From assembly GCA_958296445.1 (NCBI GenBank), contig OY282565.1, positions 1,095,936 to 1,159,935 on the forward strand: a stretch of DNA of 64,000 bases. Reading direction: 5' to 3'. A program made the translations under genes and the position numbers. Source of the stretch: an uncultured Dehalococcoidia bacterium (lineage in GTDB: Bacteria; Chloroflexota; Dehalococcoidia; Lucifugimonadales; UBA3495). The notes under the pieces are model-generated. The model made no database searches, was not told the origin of the DNA, and saw nothing but the letters and a program-made list of their open reading frames with translations. The first letter of the stretch is position 1. Each line of letters begins with the position of its first letter. Below are positions 25,995 to 33,885 of the stretch, in pieces.

Positions 25995-27437
25995 TCAGGG
26001 TTGGGGCAGGCCGTAGCTGCCCAGCAGGTTGTCCACCATTGCCGTGGCGCGGGGCCAGTCGTAGGTGCGGTAGGAGTTGTTGCGGACTACGTAGCCGGCG
26101 CCGGCGTAGAACAGCTCGAACTGGATGTGGCGGGAGGCGAACTCGGAGCCGATGGCGTCCCAGGCCAGCTTGAACAGCTTGATTCGCTCCGCCGTTTCCG
26201 GCCCCGCCGACCCTTGGGTGCGGGCGATGTATCCGGCCAGCTCCGGGTTGCCGAAATCCTGCGCCGACGATGGGAGCATTATCGGGCTGCCCCCGGCTAG
26301 GTCGCGCAGCGTGTTTATCACCTGCGGGTAAAGCTCCTGGGCCATAACCTGAGCGGTGTATAGGGGATGGCGGTCGGGTACGTAGTAGGGGCCGACGTAA
26401 CGCCCGGCCGTTTCCATGCCGTTGACCAGCCCCTCGATTGCCCCGGCCTGGGCGGCCAGCCGTCCGAGGGTTTCGATTACTTGGGGAACGCCGGTAAGGC
26501 CGTTGGCCTCGGCGATTTTCCGGGCCAGCCCGATGAGGAACCGGAGCTTCACCATCAGCCGCACTTGGGATTGGTAATTCTGGAAAATATGGGTCGGGGC
26601 TTCGTGAAACTGATCCCGGCAGAGGGCGATGTCCCGGTGGATAAACACCCGTTCCCACGGCACTTTAACCTCGTCGAAATAGACTACGGCGTCGTTTTCG
26701 TCTAGGCGGTGGGACAGCGGGTTGTCGAACTCGCTGGGCGCCGACGCTTCGTAGGACTTCCTGGAGAGTATCTTTAGCCCCGGCGTTCCCACCGGCAGGG
26801 CGACCGAAAAGGCGTGCTTTTCGTCGCCGGGGCGCAGCGGCTGGATGGTGGTGGCCAGGATTTCGTTAGCCATAATGCTGCTGGTTCCTAGGGTCTTGGC
26901 GCCCTTGATGGTTACGCCCGTTGAATCCTCGTCGCAGATACCGGCTACCAGAAACTCGTCGGGCTGGCCCGCCCAGCCGTGGGGGTTGGTGATGACGTAG
27001 GTGACGAACAGGTCGTTGTCGCGGACGTATTGGAAATAGTCGGCCAAGGCCCGCGCCCGCTCCTCGCCGTGGGCGCGGAACAGGTCGAGGCGCATCATCA
27101 TCCCGGCCAGGGACGAGGCCACGTGGTCGGGCGAGCGGCCCATAAAGCCGCAGGTGCAGTTGGCCCACGCTTCCATCGCCTTGCGCCGCGCCACCAGCTC
27201 ATCGCGGGACGTCGGGAGCTGCCAGCAGCGGTTGACCCGCTCGCCGCTGGTGGGCGAGGGGAAGGTCATAAGCTCCAGATTTTCCGGCGCGGACTGGAAA
27301 TCGTACAAGGCCGCCGCGGTGCCTGCGGCGTTGCGGTAGGCCGGATGCTCCACCACGTCGGTTATCAGTTGCCCGTCCAGAAAGACTTGCCGCCCGTCGC
27401 GCAGGCTGTCTAGGTGTTGCCGGCCCGTCTTGGTCAT
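25995..27437 (-). CDS. HpaB-type flavin-dependent 4-hydroxyphenylacetate 3-monooxygenase family protein
   Basis: The 480-residue product follows the acyl-CoA-dehydrogenase-like HpaB fold: N-terminal SLRDGRQVFLDGQLITDV, FMGRSPDHVASSLAG, the flavin-binding stretch VTIKGAKTLGTSSIMANEI and VYFDEVKVPWERVFI. The C-terminus GPETAERIKLFKLAWDAIGSEFASRHIQFE is typical. HpaB enzymes hydroxylate phenols using FADH2 from a separate reductase (HpaC), which is not found nearby. Related members open or dehydrate hydroxyacyl compounds, so phenol hydroxylation is only the most likely activity. The ATG at 27437 follows a GGGGGCGG run. Confidence 0.88.
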   Translation of the reverse strand: MTKTGRQHLDSLRDGRQVFLDGQLITDVVEHPAYRNAAGTAAALYDFQSAPENLELMTFPSPTSGERVNRCWQLPTSRDELVARRKAMEAWANCTCGFMGRSPDHVASSLAGMMMRLDLFRAHGEERARALADYFQYVRDNDLFVTYVITNPHGWAGQPDEFLVAGICDEDSTGVTIKGAKTLGTSSIMANEILATTIQPLRPGDEKHAFSVALPVGTPGLKILSRKSYEASAPSEFDNPLSHRLDENDAVVYFDEVKVPWERVFIHRDIALCRDQFHEAPTHIFQNYQSQVRLMVKLRFLIGLARKIAEANGLTGVPQVIETLGRLAAQAGAIEGLVNGMETAGRYVGPYYVPDRHPLYTAQVMAQELYPQVINTLRDLAGGSPIMLPSSAQDFGNPELAGYIARTQGSAGPETAERIKLFKLAWDAIGSEFASRHIQFELFYAGAGYVVRNNSYRTYDWPRATAMVDNLLGSYGLPQP

Positions 27438-27555
27438 AGCCGCCCCCGCCGTTCATCCTGAGTTTGCTAGGGTGTGGGATGCCGAACCCAATGATAGCAC
27501 AGGGCCGCCGCCGCTCACCCGGCGCGTTGCGGGAATGACGGCGGGGCGCGGATGC

Positions 27556-27684
27556 CTGTCATTCTAAGCAAGCCGTCTGTCATTCTGAGCAACAATCTGT
27601 CATTCTGAGCAACAGCCTGTCATTCTGAGCAAAGCGAAGAATCTCACCTTGGGCAGTGAGACCCTTCGCTGCGCTCAGGGTGAC
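27556..27684. repeat. Family A repeat cluster
   Basis: Three GTCATTCT half units precede a full unit ending CTTCGCTGCGCTCAGGGTGAC. The rest of the gap 27438-27881 repeats GGGGGCGCTCAGGGTGAC fragments (27687-27786) and then contains the promoter below. Confidence 0.83.
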
Positions 27685-27838
27685 AAAGGGGGCGCTCAGG
27701 GTGACGAAATGGGACGGAATGGGGGAAAGGGGGCGCTTAGGGCGACAAAAGGGGAATCAAGGCGACAAAGGGGGCGCTCAGGGTGACTAAAATCGGGGCG
27801 GAATGGCGGAAAAGGGGAAATTACGGGGAATCAGGATT

Positions 27839-27847
27839 TGCTATAAT
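27839..27847 (+). promoter_or_regulatory. Extended -10 promoter of the exonuclease III gene
   Basis: TGCTATAAT at 27839-27847 is a perfect extended -10, 35 bp before the start codon; no good -35 is present at 16-18 bp. Confidence 0.6.
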
Positions 27848-27881
27848 CGGGCGGAAGTTTGGTTATCCGGCGGGGTGGCGT

Positions 27882-28643
27882 ATGCGGCTGATTTCGTGGA
27901 ACGTTAATGGGATTCGGGCGGCGCACAAGAAGGGGTTTTTGGACTGGTTCACCGCGGAGCAGCCCGATGTGCTTTGCATTCAGGAAACCAAGGCTCATGA
28001 GGCGCAGTTGCCCGCGGCCCTGAAGCAGGTCAAGGGGTATTCCGCCTGGTTCACGGCGCCCGAGCGCAAGGGCTACAGCGGCGTGGCCCTCTACACCCGG
28101 CGGCAGCCGGTCAGCGTCGGTTTCGGCCTGGGCGTCGAGCGGTTCGACAGCGAGGGGCGCACCATCGTTGCCGACTTCGACGATTTCGTGTTCCTCGGCA
28201 TATACTTTCCCAACGGCAAGCGTTCCGCCGAGCGGCTGCGCTACAAGATGGAGTTCTACGACGCCTTTCTGGAGTACGTGGACAACCTGCGGCGCGAGGG
28301 GCGCAGCGTGGTGGTCTGCGGCGACGTTAATACCGCGCACAAGGAAATTGACTTGGCCCGGCCCAAAGAAAACCAGAAAATTTCCGGTTTCCTGCCCCAA
28401 GAACGGGCGTGGATGGATACTTTTCTGGAGCACGGCTACGTGGACACCTTCCGCAAATTCAATCAGGAGCCGGGCAACTACAGCTATTGGGACCAGATGA
28501 CCAAAGCGCGGGAACGGAACGTGGGCTGGCGCATAGACTACTTTTTTGCTGACAGCGATTTGGCCCCGCGCCTTACCGACGCCTTTATCCTGCCCGAGGT
28601 AACGGGTTCCGACCATTGCCCGGTGGGAATCGAAATCGGGTGA
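27882..28643 (+). CDS. xth: Exodeoxyribonuclease III (xth/exoDNase III family)
   Basis: This 253-residue endonuclease/exonuclease/phosphatase-fold protein acts as an apurinic/apyrimidinic endonuclease in base-excision repair. Motifs in order are [12 protein letters not shown] (metal-binding Asn), CIQETKA (metal Glu), GYSGVALY, the [16 protein letters not shown] stretch, [15 protein letters not shown] (Asp, Asn), [10 protein letters not shown], and [10 protein letters not shown] with the catalytic Asp-His. The length equals bacterial ExoIII. An earlier in-frame start at 27783 lies within repeats; the ATG at 27882 follows GGGGTGG and an extended -10 promoter. Confidence 0.95.
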   Translation: MRLISWNVNGIRAAHKKGFLDWFTAEQPDVLCIQETKAHEAQLPAALKQVKGYSAWFTAPERKGYSGVALYTRRQPVSVGFGLGVERFDSEGRTIVADFDDFVFLGIYFPNGKRSAERLRYKMEFYDAFLEYVDNLRREGRSVVVCGDVNTAHKEIDLARPKENQKISGFLPQERAWMDTFLEHGYVDTFRKFNQEPGNYSYWDQMTKARERNVGWRIDYFFADSDLAPRLTDAFILPEVTGSDHCPVGIEIG

Positions 28644-28660
28644 CCGGCCGGCCGGGGTTT

Positions 28661-28701
28661 TCAACGCAGAGGGCGCAGAGAATCGCGCAGAGGGCGCAGA
28701 G
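28661..28701. repeat. Family D repeat (CAACGCAGAGGGCGCAGAG)
   Basis: Two to three GCGCAGAG units in the 127-bp space before the luciferase-like gene. Confidence 0.75.
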
Positions 28702-28770
28702 GAACCGGATTGGCGGGGTGACTTCCGCGCCGGAAAGCCCCAATTACGCCCGTATGGATGGAGAGAAGTT

Positions 28771-29931
28771 ATGAAAGACACGGTGGAAGTCTTTTTCCAT
28801 TCCCAGCAGCCCTATACCCACCTGGACGTGGACGACATCGCGCAGTACAACTCCGGGCGGCTGGATTTCCCCAACACCTACTTCGACCCGGAAAAGGCCC
28901 ATCATCTCTATAACCAGTACCATGAGCAGTACGCCATGGCCGACGAGGCGGGGCTGGACGGGATAATGACCAATGAGCATCATTCGTCCTACTGGAATAT
29001 GAAGCCGTCGGCCAACCTGGACGCGGCGGTTATCAGCCGGGTCACCCACCGGGCGAAAATCGCCATCCTCGGCAACATCATTCCCATCAACGACCCGGTG
29101 CGAATGGCCGAGGAACTGGCGATGCTGGACTGCTACTCCAACGGGCGGCTCATCTCCGGTTTCGTGCGCGGCGGCGCGGTGGAGACGCTACAGGCCGGGA
29201 TAGACCCCACGGAGAACCGCGACCGATTCGAGGAAGCCCACGACCTGATTATCAAGTGCTGGACGCAGCCCGGCCCCTTCCGGTTCGAGGGCCGTTTCTA
29301 TCACTACCGGATAGTCAACCCGTGGGTGCTGCCGGTGCAAAAGCCGCATCCGCCGGTATGGTTTCCCGGCGGCAGCAGCCCGGAGAGCGTGGTCTGGGCG
29401 GCGCGGCACGAATACGCCTATATGAATCTGGGGGCCATCATCAGCCTTACCAAAGAGCTGAAGCAGGTCTACATAGACACCGCCAGAGAGGTGGGCTTCA
29501 CCCCCGGCCCGGAGCATTTCGGGTATCAGGTGCGGGCGTTGGTGGCGGACACCGACGAAAAGGCGCAGGAACTGGGCCGCGGCTTCCTGTGGGCCGGGCA
29601 GCACCGGATGCGCGGCCCGGTGGAGCATCTGGACCCGCCGGGCTACCAGTCGCCCACGGCCAGCCGCCTAGCGGCGCGGCGCATCGGCGGCGGGGGCGGC
29701 CCGCCGATGGGCTACGAAGATCTCCAGCAGGTCAAGGCCATCATCGTCGGCAGCCCGGACACCGTCGCCAAAAAGCTGTCCGAAACCATCGAGGAGCTTA
29801 ACCCCGGCTATATGATTCTAATCGGCAGCGACGGCAACATCCCCCACAAGGACGTGATGCGCTCGGTGGAGCTGCTGGGCAAGGAAGTAGTGCCGGCCCT
29901 GCACGAAATCCAGCTCGCGCCTTACGAGTAG
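28771..29931 (+). CDS. Luciferase-like (LLM class) flavin-dependent oxidoreductase
   Basis: A 386-residue TIM-barrel flavoprotein. The N-terminal VEVFFHSQQPYTHLD, the EHHSSYWNMKPSANLDAAVISRVT block (E-H-H), IPINDPVRMAEELAMLDCYSNGRL and FVRGGAVE are hallmarks of bacterial luciferase-type monooxygenases, and KPHPPVWFPGGSSPESVVWAA follows near residue 195. They use reduced FMN or F420; neither cofactor nor substrate is settled by the sequence. The ATG at 28771 has GGAGAGAAG upstream. No dedicated flavin reductase is adjacent. Confidence 0.9.
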   Translation: MKDTVEVFFHSQQPYTHLDVDDIAQYNSGRLDFPNTYFDPEKAHHLYNQYHEQYAMADEAGLDGIMTNEHHSSYWNMKPSANLDAAVISRVTHRAKIAILGNIIPINDPVRMAEELAMLDCYSNGRLISGFVRGGAVETLQAGIDPTENRDRFEEAHDLIIKCWTQPGPFRFEGRFYHYRIVNPWVLPVQKPHPPVWFPGGSSPESVVWAARHEYAYMNLGAIISLTKELKQVYIDTAREVGFTPGPEHFGYQVRALVADTDEKAQELGRGFLWAGQHRMRGPVEHLDPPGYQSPTASRLAARRIGGGGGPPMGYEDLQQVKAIIVGSPDTVAKKLSETIEELNPGYMILIGSDGNIPHKDVMRSVELLGKEVVPALHEIQLAPYE

Positions 29932-29972
29932 GGGGCGTTTGTTGCTCTGCCCTTTTGTCACCCTGAGCAATT

Positions 29973-30060
29973 TGTCTGAATCAGGATTTTCAGGATTAGA
30001 GGATTTTCAAGATTTTTCTATCCGGCGAATCCTTTAATCCTGAAAATCCTGATTCAGACA
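29973..30060. repeat. Family B inverted repeat
   Basis: An 88-bp palindromic copy (TGTCTGAATCAGG to CCTGATTCAGACA) follows the luciferase-like gene. Confidence 0.88.
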
Positions 30061-30110
30061 ACTGGCCCGGCCAATTGAACGAAAGCGGCAAGCCAAGTGC
30101 GCCCCATAGC

Positions 30111-30119
30111 TGGTATAAT
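30111..30119 (+). promoter_or_regulatory. Extended -10 promoter of the hydratase gene
   Basis: TGGTATAAT, a perfect extended -10, is about 50 bp before the start codon; no clear -35. Confidence 0.6.
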
Positions 30120-30167
30120 CCGCCTCTGGCAACTGAAATGGCAGCCCAAGGTAATGCGGGGGAGCGA

Positions 30168-30956
30168 ATGAGCAGAGTGGCGCAGGCAGCGGAGGCGCTG
30201 CTGGAGCAGTTTCGGGGCAAGGAAAAGTATCTGCTGGAGGGCGGGTTGCTGCCGGATAGCATCGCCGAAGCCTACGCGGTGCAGGCGGCCTTTCAGGGGG
30301 CGCTGGCCGGGGAGTACGGCGCGGTGGCGGGGTATAAGATTGCCTACACTACCGCCGCGTTGCAACAGGCGTCGGGAATCAGCGAGCCGGTGGCGGGCGT
30401 GATTCTGGCGAACAACGTCCGCCATTCCCCCGCCGTGCTGGACTCGGCGAATTTCGCCCAGCCCGGCATCGAGTGCGAGGTGGCCGCCCGGCTGTCCGCC
30501 GACCTGCCCGCATCGGGCGCCCCCTACGACCGCGACGGCGTATCCGAAGCGGTGGACGCGGTTATGACCGCTTTCGAGGTGGTGGACAACCGCCGCACTC
30601 AAGGGCAGGATACGCAGACGCAGTTATTGACCACCATATCATCCAACATACTCAACGCGGGCGTGGTGCTGGGGGTGCCGGTGACCGACTGGCGGGGCAT
30701 CCATCTGGCCGGCTGCCGCGGCTATATGACTATCAACGGCGAGCTGGTTGGCGAAGGAATGGGCGCCGACGTTATGGGGCATCCGCTGGAGCCGCTGGCC
30801 TGGCTGGCCAATACCCTAGCCGCCCGCGGCGAGGGGCTGTCGGCCGGGATGGTGGTAATCACCGGCAGCATCGTTCCCCCCAAGTGGCTCAAGGCCGGCG
30901 ACTCGGCGGTCATCGGCATAGACGGGCTGGGAGAGGCCAGTCTGAGCGTCGCCTAG
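30168..30956 (+). CDS. 2-keto-4-pentenoate hydratase-like protein (FAH superfamily)
   Basis: A 262-residue product of the MhpD/XylJ group, which adds water to 2-oxopent-4-enoate in meta-cleavage degradation of aromatics. Features are YKIAYT near residue 63 (YKIG-like lysine), PGIECEVAARLSADLP with the metal-binding E-x-E, the AFEVVDNR motif and the C-terminal GLGEASLSV. The residues at the metal site are present. The ATG at 30168 follows GGGGGAG; two in-frame ATGs upstream lack a ribosome site. No aldolase or acylating dehydrogenase of the meta-pathway is adjacent. Confidence 0.85.
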   Translation: MSRVAQAAEALLEQFRGKEKYLLEGGLLPDSIAEAYAVQAAFQGALAGEYGAVAGYKIAYTTAALQQASGISEPVAGVILANNVRHSPAVLDSANFAQPGIECEVAARLSADLPASGAPYDRDGVSEAVDAVMTAFEVVDNRRTQGQDTQTQLLTTISSNILNAGVVLGVPVTDWRGIHLAGCRGYMTINGELVGEGMGADVMGHPLEPLAWLANTLAARGEGLSAGMVVITGSIVPPKWLKAGDSAVIGIDGLGEASLSVA

Positions 30957-31029
30957 CGCAGGCGGCATAAACCCGGGCCGCCGCTTGGCGGAAGCGTGCG
31001 GTTCCCTTGACACGGTGAGGTTGCTTATA

Positions 31030-32145
31030 GTGACTACGGCAAGCGGCGTGGAAGCGCCATCGGATACGCGGATGTCCCCTAGGGGGCTGGAGCGCGTCCG
31101 GGAGTTGTTTTTCCAGCAGATAGAATCGGGGCAGCACCCCGGGGCGGCTCTGGCCGTATACCGCTACGGCAAGCTGGCCCTAGACTTGTACGGCGGGCTG
31201 GCCGACGAGGATACCGGGCGGCCGGTGGACGAAAACACTATGTTCGTCCTGTATTCCTCGACCAAGCCGGTCACCGCCTGCTGTCTGTTCATCCTGTGGG
31301 AGCGGGGCAAGCTCGATTGGGACGATAGGGTGGCCGCGCACTGGCCCGAATTCGCCCAGTCGGGCAAGGAAGACGTGACCATCGCTCAGGTTTTGACCCA
31401 CCGGGGCGGCTTTCCCGACAGCCCCAGCCACATGACTTGGGATCGCTGGAGCGATTGGGACGCGGCGGTAAAGGCGATGGAGGAACTGCGCCCCGACTAC
31501 CCGCCGGGCCGGGTCATCGCCTACCATCCCCGCAACTTCGGATGGGTCTGCGGCGAACTGGTGCGGCGCATCGGCGGCCGCCCGATCAACCGCTTCGTCC
31601 GCGAGGAAATCACCCGGCCGCTGGGCATCAACGACCTGTTCATCGGGTTGCCGGAGTGGCTGCTGGGCCGGGTTTCCAAGCTCCACGCGATGGAGGATTG
31701 CGACCGCCGCAGTCAGGTTACGCTGTATAACCGCCCGGAGGTTCACCGCACGGTGCAGCCGTCGGGCGGCGGCATAGCCACGGCCCGGGGGCTGGCCCGC
31801 TTCTTTGCGATGATGCAGTTGGGCGGCACTCTGGACGGGGTGACCATAATGACGCCGGAAACGGTGGCCGAGGTGACTTCGTCCCACTCCGAGGGGATAG
31901 ACCACTCGCTGAACCGCCGGGTGATACGCGGGATGGGGCTGTCGCTGGCCGACCCCCGCAGCGGGGCGCCGGACAAGCTGGATCCGCGCACCTTCGGCCA
32001 CGCCGGCTCCGGCACGTCGGTGGGCTGGGCCAACCCGGACAACGGCCTGGCGGTGGCCTACATCACCAACGGCTTTCGCGCCGAAGCCACCAACACCCCC
32101 CGCCTAGCCGCCATTTCCCAAGCCATAACCGACGCCTGCGAGTAG
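31030..32145 (+). CDS. Serine beta-lactamase-fold hydrolase (class C/esterase EstB-like)
   Basis: A cytoplasmic-looking 371-residue protein of the penicillin-binding-protein/beta-lactamase superfamily. The nucleophile motif is SSTK (Ser76, Lys79), followed by LTHRGGFPDSPS, the usual region after the nucleophile, and a C-terminal GHAGSGTSVGW that stands for the KTG box (H-x-G). No secretion signal is seen, so it is more likely an esterase, amidase or lactonase than a resistance enzyme. The start is uncertain: GTG 31030 has GAGG nine bases before; ATG 31072 is an alternative. It ends in a family B repeat 11 bp later. Confidence 0.85.
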   Translation: MTTASGVEAPSDTRMSPRGLERVRELFFQQIESGQHPGAALAVYRYGKLALDLYGGLADEDTGRPVDENTMFVLYSSTKPVTACCLFILWERGKLDWDDRVAAHWPEFAQSGKEDVTIAQVLTHRGGFPDSPSHMTWDRWSDWDAAVKAMEELRPDYPPGRVIAYHPRNFGWVCGELVRRIGGRPINRFVREEITRPLGINDLFIGLPEWLLGRVSKLHAMEDCDRRSQVTLYNRPEVHRTVQPSGGGIATARGLARFFAMMQLGGTLDGVTIMTPETVAEVTSSHSEGIDHSLNRRVIRGMGLSLADPRSGAPDKLDPRTFGHAGSGTSVGWANPDNGLAVAYITNGFRAEATNTPRLAAISQAITDACE

Positions 32146-32156
32146 GGGCGGGTTAA

Positions 32157-32244
32157 TGTCTGAATCAGGATTCGCCGGATTTTGGGATTTTCAGGATTCC
32201 CCCATCCGGCGAATCCTTTAATCCTGAAAATCCTGATTCAGACA
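32157..32244. repeat. Family B inverted repeat, left of the CRISPR element
   Basis: A complete 88-bp copy, followed by AAAGGCTTTTGATG, the left copy of the sequence that also borders the right side of the CRISPR element. Confidence 0.88.
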
Positions 32245-32259
32245 AAAGGCTTTTGATGG

Positions 32260-32280
32260 TTCTGTTGCATTTGCTGGGTA
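32260..32280 (+). repeat. Left 21-bp terminal inverted repeat
   Basis: It starts TTCTGTTGCA and ends TGCTGGGTA and is the exact reverse complement of 33245-33265. The sequence TTCTGTTGCA recalls the ends of IS6-family elements. Confidence 0.85.
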
Positions 32281-32475
32281 AGGGCGATGCTCAGGCAACC
32301 AAGCCCTACGGGAGGCGGAGTGGTAAGCGGAACAGGAATGACCTCTCGCAAGGCACCGTATCTACAAGACTTGACGCAGAAAGCGTACATCGGAAGACAC
32401 GAAGAGAAAATTAGGAAGGAGCACCGCAAAACGACGCAAAAACAACCTATCAAAGCGAATAAAGCAACTTAATAG
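32281..32475 (+). promoter_or_regulatory. Leader-like region of the CRISPR array
   Basis: This is the 195-bp stretch between the left inverted repeat and the first repeat. The last ~75 bp are A-rich (AAAATTAGGAAGGAG, CAAAAACAACC, AATAAAG), as in CRISPR leaders. A 61-codon open frame (32287-32472, plus strand) fills it but resembles nothing I know. I cannot see a good -35/-10 pair. Confidence 0.45.
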
Positions 32476-33242
32476 GTAACCGCTCCTGAAAAGGGGCGGC
32501 ACAATTGAAGCGGAGATGACCTTGGGCATATCGACGATTTTCATAACGTAACCGCTCCTGAAAAGGGGCGGCACAATTGAAGCAGCACCCTGGCGATGGC
32601 CGTGCCTTTCATACCCTCGGGTAACCGCTCCTGAAAAGGGGCGGCACAATTGAAGCCAACGGCCCCATCGCGCCCAACACCATCACGCAGGGGTAACCGC
32701 TCCTGAAAAGGGGCGGCACAATTGAAGCACCGCGCTATCCCTCGGCAACGGGATGTTCTGTCCGGTAACCGCTCCTGAAAAGGGGCGGCACAATTGAAGC
32801 GAGATTGAGGGGTTTTCCGTGCCACCCCCCGCGTTAAGGGTAACCGCTCCTGAAAAGGGGCGGCACAATTGAAGCGATAGCTCAAGCGCCTGCATTTCCT
32901 GAGCTTTAAGGTGTAACCGCTCCTGAAAAGGGGCGGCACAATTGAAGCAAGGAAGATTCCAACATGGGCAACCGGATGTAGCCCGAGTAACCGCTCCTGA
33001 AAAGGGGCGGCACAATTGAAGCACGCAAAAGGATATGCGCCTGCGGGCTGCCAAGAAAAGGTAACCGCTCCTGAAAAGGGGCGGCACAATTGAAGCTACG
33101 AGTTCGAGTCGCAAGGTGAGGCCGCCATTGACTTGTAACCGCTCCTGAAAAGGGGCGGCACAATTGAAGCAAGTCATAGGCCCGGAAAGTAGCGGCGTCT
33201 GCTGGAGTAACCGCTCCTGAAAAGGGGCGGCACAATTGAAAC
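32476..33242 (+). CRISPR. CRISPR array: 11 repeats of 36 bp, 10 spacers of 36-39 bp
   Basis: Repeats start at 32476, 32548, 32621, 32693, 32765, 32840, 32913, 32987, 33061, 33135 and 33207. Each begins GTAACCGCTCC and ends ATTGAAGC; CCGCTCC and GGGGCGG form a 7-bp stem with one G-T pair around TGAAAA. The first ten are identical. The last differs only in ending ATTGAAAC, the common 8-nt crRNA handle of type I and III systems. A degenerate end repeat, A-rich upstream sequence and the handle all place the leader on the left and transcription on the plus strand. All spacers differ; no cas gene occurs in the window, so the type is unassigned. Confidence 0.97.
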
Positions 33243-33244
33243 AC

Positions 33245-33265
33245 TACCCAGCAAATGCAACAGAA
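33245..33265 (-). repeat. Right 21-bp terminal inverted repeat
   Basis: The exact complement of 32260-32280, only two bases after the last CRISPR repeat. Confidence 0.85.
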
Positions 33266-33287
33266 GGCTTTCGATGCTTGGAATAAA

Positions 33288-33486
33288 TGTCTGAATCAGG
33301 ATTCACCGGATTTTGGGATTTTCAGGATTCCCCATCCGGCAAATCCTTTAATCCTGAAAATCCTGATTCAGACAAAAGGCTTTCGATTCTTGGCATAAAT
33401 GTCTGAATCAGGATTCACCGGATTTAAGGATTTTCAGGATTCCCCATCCGGCGAATCCTTTAATCCTGAAAATCCTGATTCAGACA
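33288..33486. repeat. Two family B inverted repeats in tandem
   Basis: Copies at 33288-33374 and 33400-33486 are separated by AAAGGCTTTCGATTCTTGG-type spacer, the same spacer that the CRISPR element interrupts. Confidence 0.9.
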
Positions 33487-33618
33487 AAAAACCTCTGTCA
33501 CTGCCCCCGCCGGTCATTGCCATAATCCGCCCGGTACAATATCCTGAAAGCGCGGCGGCCCCGGGACGGGCGAAGGACGCCCCGCCGCCGAATTCGGCGA
33601 TGCTATGGAGTTTTGACG

Positions 33619-33810
33619 ATGGCAGGCCCCAAGCAAGCGTACACCATTGAACTGAACCCGGACCAGATGGCATTCATCCGCCAGGCCAAAGAGAAGTTCA
33701 ACCTGTCCAGCGACGACAAGGCGGTGCGGGTAGTGCTGGACTACCTCATCACCAGCCCCGACATCCACGGGACGGTGTTCTCCGAACCGCGCTGCCTGCG
33801 CTGCGAGTAG
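33619..33810 (+). CDS. Small conserved-looking protein with C-terminal CxxC
   Basis: A 63-residue product not assigned to a family. It has a short beta-like start (QAYTIELNPDQMAFI), a helix (RQAKEKFNLSSDDKAVRVVLDYLI) and a C-terminal CLRC. The strand-helix-helix pattern with an ARVVLDYLI-like second helix resembles ribbon-helix-helix DNA-binding proteins, but this is only a resemblance. The ATG at 33619 has GGAG eight bases before, and a strong terminator follows the stop, so it is a complete monocistronic gene. A TTG two codons upstream is less likely. Confidence 0.7.
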   Translation: MAGPKQAYTIELNPDQMAFIRQAKEKFNLSSDDKAVRVVLDYLITSPDIHGTVFSEPRCLRCE

Positions 33811-33817
33811 CGTTCCG

Positions 33818-33866
33818 CCCAACCGCCCGTCTTTCGGCAAGCGCAGGGCAAGCGGTTGGGTTTTTT
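33818..33866 (+). terminator. Rho-independent terminator
   Basis: CCCAACCGC (33818-33826) pairs with GCGGTTGGG (33852-33860) and is followed at once by TTTTTT; the 25-base loop is long. It sits eight bases after the small gene's stop. Confidence 0.8.
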
Positions 33867-33885
33867 CGCTTCTCGGGGTAACCCC

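Larger units (their letters stand above)
32260..33265. mobile_element. Putative transposon-like unit carrying the CRISPR array (no transposase)
   Basis: The 1,006-bp segment is bounded by perfect 21-bp inverted repeats and flanked by an 11-bp near-direct repeat, GGCTTTTGATG (32248-32258) and GGCTTTCGATG (33266-33276). The right flank and the unit at 33375-33400 show that AAAGGCTTTCGATxCTTGG is the ordinary spacer between family B repeats, so the segment looks inserted into such a spacer with target duplication. Inside are the array, ~195 bp of leader-like sequence and no transposase. That it moved as a unit is inference. Confidence 0.5.

Noticed and set aside
31007..31031. TTGACA and TATAGT before the beta-lactamase-fold gene
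   Set aside because: The spacer is only 13 bp, too short for a sigma-70 promoter.
32541..33244. Antisense frames reading FNCAAPFQERLP through the CRISPR array
   Set aside because: They are translations of the CRISPR repeat; spacers contribute random residues.
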